Of a DNA stretch of 64,000 bases, positions 34,095-44,522 are shown in pieces. The stretch lies in assembly GCA_010093605.1 (NCBI GenBank), contig MU004185.1, forward strand, positions 951,334 to 1,015,333, given 5' to 3'. A program made the translations under genes and the position numbers. Each line of letters opens with the position of its first letter. Positions within the stretch are counted from its first letter, which is position 1. Under the pieces are notes generated by a model. That model saw only the letters and a list, made by a program, of their open reading frames with translations, searched no databases and was not told where the DNA came from. This stretch comes from Lophium mytilinum (Eukaryota > Ascomycota > Dothideomycetes > Mytilinidiales > Mytilinidiaceae).

Positions 34095-35161
34095 GGCGTA
34101 CGAATAGAGATATTCAGGGTCGCGGCATGGGAGTAGAGGGCAAGTGAAGTTATATGAAGGTAGAGAGTGATTGAAGAAGTATGGAGGTGAAGAGTAGGTG
34201 GAGGCATTATGTATGCCATCACGCCAAACGTATGGCAACATATTAAAGGACGAAGGTGAATGAGCCACAGGATGTTCTGACCGCAGTAGGCGAAGTAAAA
34301 AGTTCAATGGTACAACACCGTATGGCGGAATGCGGTGTTAGGAGCGAGACGTGGGGGGGTAGAGCGCCTAGTTGTGGGATAGACCTTAGATTTCTTTCGT
34401 CTTTCAAGACGAAGTATTGATGCGCAGCACTCCGGTATCTGGGAGAACCTCTTCGAATGCTCTATTCGCGAGTTCAAGTCCTCCATGTGTCGCGCTCGGC
34501 ACTACCTTGACACTGAAAAGAGTTTACCCAAAGCGAAACATAATGGTATACATCTAGTGCTCTCGGTAAAAACTTTTGATGGCCCCTTCGTATTATTGCT
34601 TCAACGTTTCAGCATAGAAAGTAGAACCGAGCTCAGGGAGAAGTGCAATACGGAGTTATTGCAACATCCATAAGTAAGGTTATACAGTGCTAGAAACGGT
34701 TCGCGAGAGTATCAGAATGGACGTTATAGGCACTTGTCGCCGATGTACTGAGATTTGTGTGATGGCGTTGATTGCGGGGATTCAAACGTGCTCTCCGCCC
34801 TTGCATGAACTAGGTGCTCTACGGGTTAGGATAGACGACGTGCGCAAAATTACTACGCGATGCTACACTGTTCATATTGTTGTCAGGCCCTGTGACTGCT
34901 CTTAAGGATCATAGCAAGGCGTCGAAAGGTTTGGCGATAGAAGAGGTGTTGTTGGAGTAAGCATGCAGCAAGAATGCCCAGGTAAAAGCTTTCCCGAGGC
35001 CTCGCGTCCCTCCCATCTAGCGTCTCAGCCTACGAAGGTAAGATCATCTGCTTCATGCAGGTACCGGACGGTAGCCTGATTGCCGAGACGTCGTGATGAG
35101 GTGTTCGTTGGGGTGCTTAGGTGCTCTCCGAATTTGGAGGCCCGCTCTCGACTCTCTTCAT
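34095..35161. other. Intergenic, gtaA promoter and transposon flank
   Basis: About 1 kb between the glutaminase start and the transposon. CpA/TpG dinucleotides are normal here, so the RIP pattern has not spread outward. No gene is seen. Confidence 0.55.
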
Positions 35162-35163
35162 TA

Positions 35164-35205
35164 GAAGGGCGCACCGACTCGTGCACGGGACTAGCTCGTG
35201 CACGC
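35164..35205 (+). repeat. Left terminal inverted repeat (42 bp)
   Basis: Begins GAAGGGCGCACCGACTCGTG and ends GCTCGTGCACGC. It is identical over all 42 positions to the reverse complement of 37249-37290. Three CpA sites inside it are unmutated. Confidence 0.95.
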
Positions 35206-37248
35206 TACAATACACAACCGAGCGCCACCACCACTAACTTTAAAAAATCACAACTCCATTAAAAATTATCCAATTCAGCTAGAAAATGGCGGGAATTAAA
35301 GCGGCAATTAAGGAGGCTATTACTGCTAAAGGAAAGAACCTCCAAGCTATTACTATAAAGAATAGAGTCTATTAATTAATACTCTTATAGTAGTACCGCA
35401 GCCTTACTAGATCTAAAGAGAAAGGTTATAATACTTAAAAGTTACTTAATAGCGCTTAATCTAGTGCTCTCCTAGCCTATATTAGCTATCTTATAGCTAA
35501 AGAAATACTCTCTATATATTAAATTCTCTAAAGATTAGCCTTTAAAATCTATAATATTTAGCTAGAAGAAAACTAAATATACTAGTTCTATAAGTAATAT
35601 AAAAAGTAGCTAGATATAGGCTATTTAAAGCCTATTAATTTAGTATATAAAAAGACTAAGTTAGAGCACTACTATAGCTTATATTTTAGGCTTCTAGGTA
35701 ATAAAATTAAGTAATATAATATTAAAAAATATAATATCTATAATATAGATAAAAAGGGCTTTCTTATTAGCTACCTTATAGAATAGTATAGAATTTTTAC
35801 TAAGAATATACTAGAGCTAAAGAATATTATATAGAATAGAAATAGAAAGTAGATTATAGTACTAGTAGCTATCTATACTAATAGAATAAAGCTCTTACCT
35901 ACTCTTATCTATTAAGCTATTTCTAGTAATATTTAAGATATATAGCTATAGGATTTTAAACCTTAAAAATATAGCTATTTCTTTAAATCTTTACTAAATA
36001 GATAGACCTCTTACGCTATTAGCTACGCCTGGCTACGTATAGTGTTCTAAAGAGAGATAAAAGAAAAGGCACGCATAGAAAGAAACTAGCGCCTACTAAT
36101 TTTTAATAGGCACGGCTTATATATTACTTCTTAATTTATTAACTATTATATTAGAAACTATATTCTTCTCTTTATATTTCTACCTTATTCTACGCATAAA
36201 TTATAACTATTAGATATCTCTCTCTTTACTCCTCTTACTATATAGTATAATAAGTATTTAGTATATTTCTAGTATTAAAATAAAGGCTATATAAAATTTA
36301 TAAAAAGAAACTTCTTCTAAGTATTTTAGCTAGCATAGAAGAGTACTATAATATCTAAGAATATAGCCTTAGGCTTTAAAAGAACTAGTATATAACTATT
36401 TAAGCTAGATATTATTTTAAGAGAAATTTAGTATTAGTATAAGATAGATACACTAGAGAAACTTTCTATAGCTAATTTTAGTATAGAAACGTTCTAGAAG
36501 GCTATAGTAAGGATACCTAAGAAGCTACTAAGCTAAAATAACTACTAATTTATATACTATATACATAAGATAGAGGTATAGCTTAAGGTTATTAAAATAT
36601 AGTATAAGGCTATAGCTAGTGCTATTAAAAAGAAATAAAAGAAGAGAAAGAGGTAATAGCCTCTTTTTAAATATATTATATATAAAGAAGATAGATTTAC
36701 TATAATTTATAGTTCTAATAAGATAAAATAGGCATATAAGCTTTAAAAGAAGAAAGAAAAAAAAAAGAAATAGGTTTTTAATACTAAGAAGAATATAAAG
36801 CTTTAAAAGGCTATATATAAAGAGAAATAATAAAAGAAGGTATAGTAATAGGCCTCTTAGTAGTATTAATAGAAGGATTTCTATAAGAAGCTAGTATATA
36901 ATACTAAGAGGGCTAAAGAGATATTAGATAAAGCGGCTAGAGCTACTAAACTAGCTAATTAGTAGCTACTTAGTAAAAGTAGAGCTTATAAGCTATATAT
37001 ACTAAGAAATACAGCTTTAAAAATATAGTATATTATTATAATAGATAATAAGAAGAAAATTAAGGTACTAGAGGCCTTGGGCCGGCTATAGAGAAATAGA
37101 AAGCCCCCTAAGTATCTAGAGGGTCACGTAGTTACTATAGAGTAAAAGAGCGGGTTCTATTACCTTAACTCTGTGCTTATAGAGTTGTATAGAAAGTCTT
37201 GTTGTAGTGGAAAAGCTTATTTTTCCGTGGTGCGTGATTTTCGGTAAT

Positions 37249-37290
37249 GCGTGCACGAGCTAGTCCCGTGCACGAGTCGGTGCGCCCTTC
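37249..37290 (-). repeat. Right terminal inverted repeat (42 bp)
   Basis: Perfect inverse of 35164-35205, followed by the TA of the target duplication. Similarity stops immediately inside the 42 bp. Confidence 0.95.
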
Positions 37291-37292
37291 TA

Positions 37293-37782
37293 TCATAACA
37301 GGCCAGGTGCAGGCGTACTGGTAATGAAATTGGTTTACTAGGAAGCGCATCTGGCCTTATGAAGAGCTGTAAGTCTACTAAACGCAAAGTTGACATCTGA
37401 TTGGCTTCGGAGACGTAGGACTGTTGAGATTCGGATGCATCAAATGGACGCAGCAAATAAACCAGTTGCATTTCGGGGTAGGCGTCTATAAATCCAGGCG
37501 GGAGATTAGACTAACAGAAAGCTTGGAAGAAGACGAAATGCTTATTTCATGGGTATCAACGCTGTGTTGCGATTGGCTGGCTCGTTACTGGACGGCATAT
37601 TGCTCTACCCCAGGTACGTTAGCTGCGAAACCACCACTACACCAATACGTCATAGCACGCTGCGGCAAGTGTTTCATCTGATAGTTACCCGCGGATAAAA
37701 CCAACCCTTTCTGCACTGCTCCGACGCTGGTACTTTTCGTCTTCCTCGTTACAGTGATTCCCCCGATTGGGCACCATGAAGC
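37293..37782. other. Intergenic, promoter of the Zn2Cys6 gene next to the transposon
   Basis: Only 490 bp separate the right transposon end from the regulator's start codon. Composition is normal directly after the TA, with no trace of RIP leakage. Confidence 0.6.
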
Positions 37783-39744
37783 ATGCCGTACCCTAGTCGC
37801 GGGTGTGGGACGTGCAGAACGCGTCGTATAAAGGTTGTTATACAAGACAAAAAGACACCTTCTGGCTCGATATCAAATGTCGAGCCTTTTCGCGCTGAGC
37901 GCTAACACATCGTCAGTGTGACGGCGTGCGACCACATTGCACGCAATGCACCAAATCTAGTCGAGAGTGCTCCGGATACGAAGCAGACGCAGGCGGCCTT
38001 CCATTCAGGAGTGAGAATGTATATGCAGCAGGCACTGCGCGACGACCTCGGGATGGTCGCGACTCGAAGTCAAGATCTTTGCATTCCTCTCATTCAAAAT
38101 CCCCGAAGAAATCGCCAAGGAAAAGGAAGTTCCCTTCAGAATCACTGTCAAAATCTCCATCGGAACGGGAAGGGCAGCTCAGTTCTTTGACGGGCCCCTC
38201 GTCAGCAAGAGCTTCTAGTCCAGATATACGCCTCGAGTATCTTCAATTTGTGCGATCTTTGAATGGGCCACTAGAGAACCAGGCCGTCATTTACTACGTA
38301 AGAGGATATATTGACCCAGCTCTATTAGTCGACTCCGTTGCCGACAACTTGGGGTCAGTCCTAAATAAGCCGACGCATGTGCAAAATTCGACCCTAGAGC
38401 TTGCCGTCCTAGCAGTCTCATTGGCAGTCTTTGGGAGGACACGGAGATCCGGGGCCGCTCTGTTGACTGGCCAAGAGAAGTACACGCAAGCACTTGGACT
38501 GGCGAAGCAGTCCGTAGCCAGTGCAAGTAAAGCAATATCTGATGAGACTCTGATGAGTGTAATGATGTTAGCATCGTATGAGGTACCTTCAAGGAAAGAA
38601 CTCGAACGTGTATAGAGCTCTGCTCATTTTCGTACAGAATATCGTCTGTGATTTTTCTGCGCGAGATACCCTTTACTGGCGAAGCATCCATCACCTAAAA
38701 GGTGCTATGACTATTCTCAGTCTCAGGAGGTCCCTCAACACTCTTTCAGAAAGAAACCTTGGTCTTGATAAAAACATACGGCGACAAGTAGTAAGTCGGA
38801 AAACGTCCCGAGCTTTGACGGAATAGTAAAGTAGTATGCAAAGTTACTTGTATTTACCATCATAGATCCGCCACTCGCTCACCCACGGTTTCACGGTCCC
38901 TTCCTACCTCCACAATGGTCTCGAATTCGGCGAGCAGGGCCTCGAGCTCACCTTCGACGGCTACATAATCCGCCTCTCCCAGCTCCGTGCCCAGGGCATA
39001 ACCGTCTGGGAATCTCTCCGAAACACCCTCTCCACCGATCCTCTCGAACACCAGCGCCTGAAAGACTCCGCCTTCAACCTAATATCCGAAGCCCGCAAAC
39101 TCGACACCGAGCTCGCCGCCTGGGCCACGCAGATACCGCCTGACTGGTCCTACGTCTCCCAAGATCTCCCACCCGAAGCCATCTCGGCCACCGGGACTGA
39201 AAGCAGCGCTCTTTACTACACCACCACAGTTCAAGTGTACCTGAATCTCAGCCACGCAACGACCTGGAACCGCTACCGCGCCGCCCGCATTGCCGCCAAT
39301 ACCATCATGGCCCGCGCCCTCCAGCACCTACAACCCCCGCCCGACCATCCCCAGGCCTCAGTGATCTCTGCCCAATACACCCTCGCCGTCGCCACTAACA
39401 CGGCCTTCATCAACGCTATCTGCGCTAGCGTCCCCTTCGTCTTCGGGCGCGTGAAACTCCCAGAGGACCCCGCCGACACGGCTATCGAGGTCGTGAAGCA
39501 CGCACCACCGCCTGAGGAACTGTCAGCCCGGAAAGCGTTTCTGCTCTCCTGGCCGCTGGTTATCTCAGCTGCGGCGTTAGGGTTGGAGGAGGCGCAGCGG
39601 GCGTGGTTGAGGGAGAAGATCGCGTTGATAGGGCGGATTACGGGGAACGGGCAGTTGGCGGCGAGCGCGAGGATTGACCATGGGGTGCAGAGTCCGCATG
39701 TGGATCTAGCGGCGTTGCGGCAGGGAGGGAGGAGTCAGAGTTGA
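37783..39744 (+). CDS. Zn2Cys6 fungal transcription factor
   Basis: Four exons, join(37783..37833, 37917..38582, 38638..38790, 38866..39744); introns of 83, 55 and 75 nt; 582 aa. The zinc cluster is assembled across the first intron: C8-x2-C11-x6-C18-x6-C25-x2-C28-x6-C35 (CGTCRTRRIK|CDGVRPHCTQC), so the frame that opens in exon 2 alone lacks the first half of the DNA-binding domain. A basic Ser/Lys linker (SKSPKKSPRKRK) follows, then the helical regulatory domain of the Fungal_trans_2/DUF3468 class (LEYLQFVRSLNGPLENQAVIYYV, LALGLAKQS-like repeats, MMLASYE, HLKGAMTIL). For the third donor I chose GTAAGT at 38791; GTAGTA three bases earlier would drop one Val. The target genes are unknown. Confidence 0.88.
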
Positions 39745-40683
39745 TGAGTGAAATTGGGGTTGGCGAGGACCTGTTTAGGCGGATTGACGCCCACCACGTC
39801 CATCCATAATCGTACAAGTAGACAGCCACGTTGCGACGCATCAGAGCTAGAGAAGATGATCGCAGAGCTTATTCTATCTGCGTTGCAGATCAGTGATTGG
39901 CAGAGGGAAAGCAAAGCCCGGCGGTCAAAGCCCGGCCAGATCCCGGCTCGGTGACTGCTGAACTGACAACTACACACCACGCGTTTACAGACCAGACATT
40001 CGAAGATGTGTTGGATAGCGTCCTTCTCTATCTGCTAAATTTTCGAATATGTCAGTCAAGAAGTGGCTCTCGTCAGACAATTAGGGATGGAAGTCGCCTT
40101 TTAAGTCGAAGTTCAACTTCGACACTATGGTACCTGGAAGCGTCACATGAACGAACCAACACCATAGCAAGACCAAATGAACAGGACTGAAAGGAGGAAG
40201 AGACGTAATACCAGACTGCACCTTGGAGTTGATCGACACCCACAATCAGCCTCCACGCTTCCCGGGCTCTGAAGCGATTCATGGAGCGAAACCACCCTCT
40301 ATCTTCTCTCCTATCTCGACCTGCAGTGGGAACCAATTAAAGATCCAGATAAGCCATCCGAACTGCGTGTAAGATGCCGCGCCATGCCGACGCAATGTTA
40401 AAGGGGGTATTTGCAAAGGAATTGAGCGTACTTCACTGCTTTCCGCCAGGGAGTAGCGGCGAGGGCTACGGCAGGCGCACAGCACCTCTTGTATATAGTT
40501 AGCCTCACCTTCTTCCAGACCTCTCTCTCTCCTACATCCCTACAGCTCCTTTTCCAGTGGCATTTCTCTTGTCGTCCATATCTACTATATCTCAATCCAC
40601 CCCACCCACTCCAAGCCCTCTTCCCCGTCACCCTCTTCATTCAATTTTCAAGCTTCATCTCTTCTCACCAACCCGCCGCTACC
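39745..40683. promoter_or_regulatory. Promoter region of the acetate-transporter-like gene
   Basis: About 940 bp between two rightward genes. From about 40490 to 40680 it is strongly pyrimidine-rich (CT tracts), the usual look of a fungal core promoter and leader. No other gene is recognised. Confidence 0.5.
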
Positions 40684-41641
40684 ATGCCTACCTCCTCCAA
40701 CGGCACCCCACCTATTCACGACGAGAAGATGCCCCCCAGTGACCCCCTCGCCATGCACCGCGCGCCAAGCGTCACGCTCTCCCCCGAGCTCTTCGAGAAA
40801 TACTACCTGTCCCCCCAAACCCCTGTCCACGGCTCCCTCCGCAAGACCTTCGCCAACCCAACCCCCCTCGCCGTGCTCGGTCTCGCCATGGCGCTGACCC
40901 CCTTCTCCTGCGACGTGATGGGCTGGCGAGGCGCAGGCGGCAACGGCGCTGCCTCCATCGGGTCGTACTACTTCATGGGCGGGATGCTCATGATTATCGG
41001 GTCGATTGGAGAGTGGATCATGGGTGCGTATTCCCATGCATCCGAATCAAAGTGAAGTTTCTGATGATTGATGATTTGCAACAGGCAACACATACCCCTT
41101 CGTCCTCTTCGGCGCCTACGGCGGCTTCTGGCTCTCCTTCGCGGCCACGCTGACGCCAAGTCTAGGCGCCTACGGCCAATACTCCACCAACTATAGCGTC
41201 GAGCACCCGTCGGCAGGGCTCGATGATTCAGCGTTCGCGGCGAGCTTTGGGTTCTTTCTGCTCGCAATGGCGGTGCTTTCGCTCATTTTCGCGTTGGGCA
41301 CGCTGCGGTTGAATATATGTCTGATGGTTGTGGAATGGGGTTTGACGCTGTGCTTCACCCTGCTGACTGCGACGTTTTGGCACCTGGCGCAGGGTAATGC
41401 GGGCGTGGCGGGGAAGTGTTTGACTGTAAGTGTTCTCTCTGGGGTGACTTGGGAATGTTTGGGTGTCTGACGCTGTTGGTGATAGGCTGCCGGCGCATTC
41501 GGGTTCGTTGCTTCAGCGGGCGCGTGGTGGATCCTCGCAGCGCAGATTCTGGCGGCGGTTGAATTCCCGATTAGTCTGCCTGTTGGAGATATGAGTGGTG
41601 TGTTTCCGGCCAAGAAGGTGAAGGTGGAGAGCGCAGTGTGA
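40684..41641 (+). CDS. GPR1/FUN34/YaaH (acetate uptake) transporter
   Basis: Three exons, join(40684..41023, 41085..41425, 41486..41641); introns of 61 and 60 nt; 278 aa, normal for the family. The N-terminal 56 residues are cytosolic; the family signature before helix 1 is NPTPLAVLGLAM (58-69) in place of the usual NPAPLGL. Six hydrophobic helices follow, including MGGMLMIIGSIGEWIMGNTYPF, FGAYGGFWLSF and FFLLAMAVLSLIFALGTL. Relatives (yeast Ady2, Aspergillus AcpA) import acetate with protons at the plasma membrane and are usually carbon-regulated. In YaaH/Ady2 the NPAPLGL motif shapes the acetate pathway, so the A-to-T and G-to-A changes may shift selectivity; that is inference. Confidence 0.94.
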
Positions 41642-43073
41642 GGGGATCGTGGGTTGGGTTGGGTGCTTTTACTTGACGTGGAGGGGTACGCTGTGTAGTT
41701 GTTTTCAATCTCAAAAGCAACGGGCTCGAAATCAGACCATTGTCATGAGGATACCTGAGCGAAACTGAGTCCCTGAAGATCTTCAGTGCGAAATTTAGGT
41801 CGGCCAGTTACAAATTTTCACGAATTCAACCGCGTGAGACCGAATTTGAAAGACGCGATGTGCATGCAGAGGGGCAGGTCGCGTGGGTGTTTTCTATTGC
41901 AAAAGCAACGACCTGTGAATCAGGTCGCCGGCTAAAGAACTTGAAGAGAATGAAAGGTAGCTGAAGCACCTCCACGTAGGATTGGGTGGGGGTGTCAGAA
42001 GATTTTACAAAACTAACCGCATGAGACGATTTCTGGAAGACGCTGATATCCTTTTTCCTTCCGCTCGTTAGCTAGCTTCCTCACCATCATCAATACAACA
42101 GCCTTTCGTCCCACATCTACCCAGTCTTGATTGCTTTTCTATCTTACTGCAGCTCAGTGACGAAAGGAACCCTCTATCCTCATTGGCTGAGTAAGAACTC
42201 GATCAACGCCCTTCGGGAGTGCCGGAACCCTTTGCGTTGTATTGGATTATCTGTGCCGCGTACGAATTGGCAATGAGCGATTGACCTGTATCGACCCGCT
42301 GTGCTGCATCAGACATTTGTGCCGTGTCCAATGGTGCCTTGCCGTGGCTGATCGTGTGGCTTTATTTCGACGCTGTTCACCGGACCGGGACGCATCCAGA
42401 TGCTCGTAGATCGTCATCTCCACATGCTGTGAAAAGCTTCACACCTTTACGCGAACATGTTTACATTGACGGAAAACACTCCCTTCGTGATACATTCAAC
42501 CACAAACGTCTTTCTCATCACTCAACCTTTCCTTAACGCGCAACTTCTACTCCTCAATTTGATTTAGGGGCCAAGATACCGCCCTTCAAAATTCGCTTCG
42601 TAGCAGCGCCACAAGGCTGCATATGTGCAAATTTAGCGACTTGGGCTGAAAAGAGTGGTTGTACAGCATATAGGCGCGTCCGGTGGTCTAGCGCAAATTT
42701 GAAGCCACTGGCAAAACAGGCGGGAATAGAGCGGCGGACCTCCTTCTCTGGGCTGAATTTTACGGAGGCTGAACTTAGTCTGTTAAAAGCACGGTACCGC
42801 AAGCTGTTATACCAGTACATTACCACTCTCTCATGGCTGATCTGGTAGCTTGATATCTGCGCTAGACCATCTGGAAGCGCCTACAAGCTGTACTCTGCCA
42901 TGCAAATGCAATGGCTTGGAAGGCGGATTGATGCCAAGTGTCAGCCTGGTCTTCTGCAGAGGCGATTATAAGTATCTCACCGAATCCCTTATCGCTTCCT
43001 CCGAGAGTATTCGAGAAATCTTCTTTGATTTCAATTCCCAAGCTTTCACAGTATTGTGAACCCAGTCCTCGAC
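41642..43073. other. Intergenic, 1.4 kb with a diverged 155-bp duplication
   Basis: It contains the two related blocks described separately and otherwise unassigned sequence. No supported gene. Confidence 0.5.
41701..42043 (+). repeat. Diverged tandem duplication, two 155-bp copies
   Basis: Copies at 41701-41855 and 41889-42043. Both open GTTTTC-A/T-AT-TC/TG-CAAAAGCAACG and close with AACCGC-G/A-TGAGAC...GAAAGACGC or GGAAGACGC. The middle is less alike. They are non-coding. Confidence 0.6.
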
Positions 43074-44522
43074 ATGCGTCCTCCTTCATTCAGTTATGGC
43101 GTATCGCGACCTTACCCTTGGAAATACTTCACACACTTCGTTTTAGTCGGCGCAATTGTCGCTGCCATTTTATTCTCTTTTCTAAACTTCGCGAGCTCAG
43201 GGTACTCGCTGGCAGTCGTGTATTCTCCCGATCCAAACTCCACAGTGTCCTCCAGCTACAGCCAATCCAAGAAGTGGCCAAGCTTGCCGTCTAGCAAAGT
43301 TCTGCCAACCTGTGAATCGGTCAATATTGCTGTCAACACCGAGTTCTTCACAACCAACACAGCGCTTACCTATACTTTGACTGGTATTTCGTACCAGTCG
43401 CCAGCTCGAGACCAGGTCTTCGCGCCATCTCTGATATACCACAACAACTTCTTGGAGGATTGCAGCGTTTCATCTATTCAAGTCTTGTTGGAAAGTTCTG
43501 ACGGCCGCACTGCCACCCAAATAGGCACCTCGACATGGGGTGCTGATGCAACAGCCTATATCACGTGCTCCATGGACACGGCAACGACGGGGCGCTCTAC
43601 CATCAATCTAACAGCATCATACAATCTAGCACCCAAGACTGTATCGGTGAATACAGTGTATACTGGCGAAACCAGATTCATAGGCCGGAACCAGGCGTCC
43701 CGTGCAAGCTTGTACTGGGGGGAGTCTCTGCTGTCTCTGTACTGGTGGCAGCTCACCCAAAATATGGAAAGTGCCCAAGGCTTTACCGACACCAAGAATA
43801 AAAGTGGCACCCTCGCGAAGGGCGGCATTTACTTCACACCCAATATCACGTTGGGAGTAAACATCACGGATCCTGACTTCTTTAGCATCGGTTGGCGTTT
43901 CATCGATCAAAACCTTGGCGTGTATTGGGACGGAGGAAAAAACAAGAGTATCTCACGCCTTATACACGACCAATCATCTCCCAGTATCTGGTATGCAACC
44001 GATCGCTTTGCTAAAATTCTCTATTCCACCGTTTTGACCGACTTGGGCCAAACCTCTGCTCATCCAAACATTCTCGCCGACCCAGCGCTCCTCAAAATTT
44101 TCAGCAATTCCACCTGGAATGTCACGGCAATGTCGGAGCACCTCCAGGAGCTTGGCCTCGCGATACCGGGTTTCAACCTCCCCGAGACTCCAATAGGCGT
44201 GCCTGTTGTTAATCCTTCGACTATCTCGACGACCTATCTATGCCAGGTCCCACGGCAGAAATCTGCCGGAACGTTGATCATCGCCGTGCTTGTAGCAGAT
44301 CTCGTTTTTCTGCAGGCCCTGTGGAAGCTCGCAAATCTAATCGCAGGAAAGGTTCTGGCGCGGCAGGACCCGACCGGAAATTTCTGCGAGGGTTGTTTAC
44401 AAAAGACCGATCCACTGGGTACGGATAATCCTCGCGATGGGTCTGTGGTTCCGAGTAAGAACGCCGGGATGAATAGAGATGAATACGAATTGGTAGGCGT
44501 AAGGACAACTGCGATGCAGTAG
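43074..44522 (+). CDS. Two-TM surface glycoprotein, function unknown
   Basis: Intronless, 482 aa from the ATG at 43074; the frame is open further upstream but without an earlier ATG. One transmembrane helix at about 20-40 (HFVLVGAIVAAILFSFLNFA) and another at about 398-420 (AGTLIIAVLVADLVFLQAL) enclose a 350-residue segment with eight or more N-glycosylation sequons and several Cys, which should face outside. Both ends are then cytosolic; the C-terminal 60 residues contain FCEGCLQ and a YELV sorting-like motif. This shape is common to uncharacterised Pezizomycotina membrane proteins. I do not recognise a function. Confidence 0.8.
   Translation: MRPPSFSYGVSRPYPWKYFTHFVLVGAIVAAILFSFLNFASSGYSLAVVYSPDPNSTVSSSYSQSKKWPSLPSSKVLPTCESVNIAVNTEFFTTNTALTYTLTGISYQSPARDQVFAPSLIYHNNFLEDCSVSSIQVLLESSDGRTATQIGTSTWGADATAYITCSMDTATTGRSTINLTASYNLAPKTVSVNTVYTGETRFIGRNQASRASLYWGESLLSLYWWQLTQNMESAQGFTDTKNKSGTLAKGGIYFTPNITLGVNITDPDFFSIGWRFIDQNLGVYWDGGKNKSISRLIHDQSSPSIWYATDRFAKILYSTVLTDLGQTSAHPNILADPALLKIFSNSTWNVTAMSEHLQELGLAIPGFNLPETPIGVPVVNPSTISTTYLCQVPRQKSAGTLIIAVLVADLVFLQALWKLANLIAGKVLARQDPTGNFCEGCLQKTDPLGTDNPRDGSVVPSKNAGMNRDEYELVGVRTTAMQ

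Larger units (their letters stand above)
35162..37292. mobile_element. RIP-degraded pogo/Fot1-type (Tc1/mariner) DNA transposon
   Basis: A 2,127-bp element (35164-37290) bounded by perfect 42-bp terminal inverted repeats and a TA duplication on each side (35162-35163, 37291-37292). TA target, long inverted ends and about 2.1 kb fit the Fot1/Pot2 branch of pogo elements. The interior is extremely AT-rich; CpA and TpG have almost vanished in favour of TpA on both strands, the mark of repeat-induced point mutation. No usable reading frame remains, yet the region near 35712-35770 still resembles the transposase block around the YNMDEKGF motif (here YNIDKKGF). A start-like MAGIKAAIKEA frame opens at 35286. 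The terminal 100 bases or so on each side kept normal composition. The element cannot encode transposase. Confidence 0.88.

Noticed and set aside
34304-34486. Short reverse frame near gtaA with tRNA-like TTCAAGTCC
   Set aside because: No A box at proper distance and no acceptor stem.
35164-37290. hAT or other transposon family for the AT-rich element
   Set aside because: A TA target duplication, 42-bp inverted repeats and the surviving YNxDxKGF-like block fit pogo/Fot1, not 8-bp-duplicating hAT elements.
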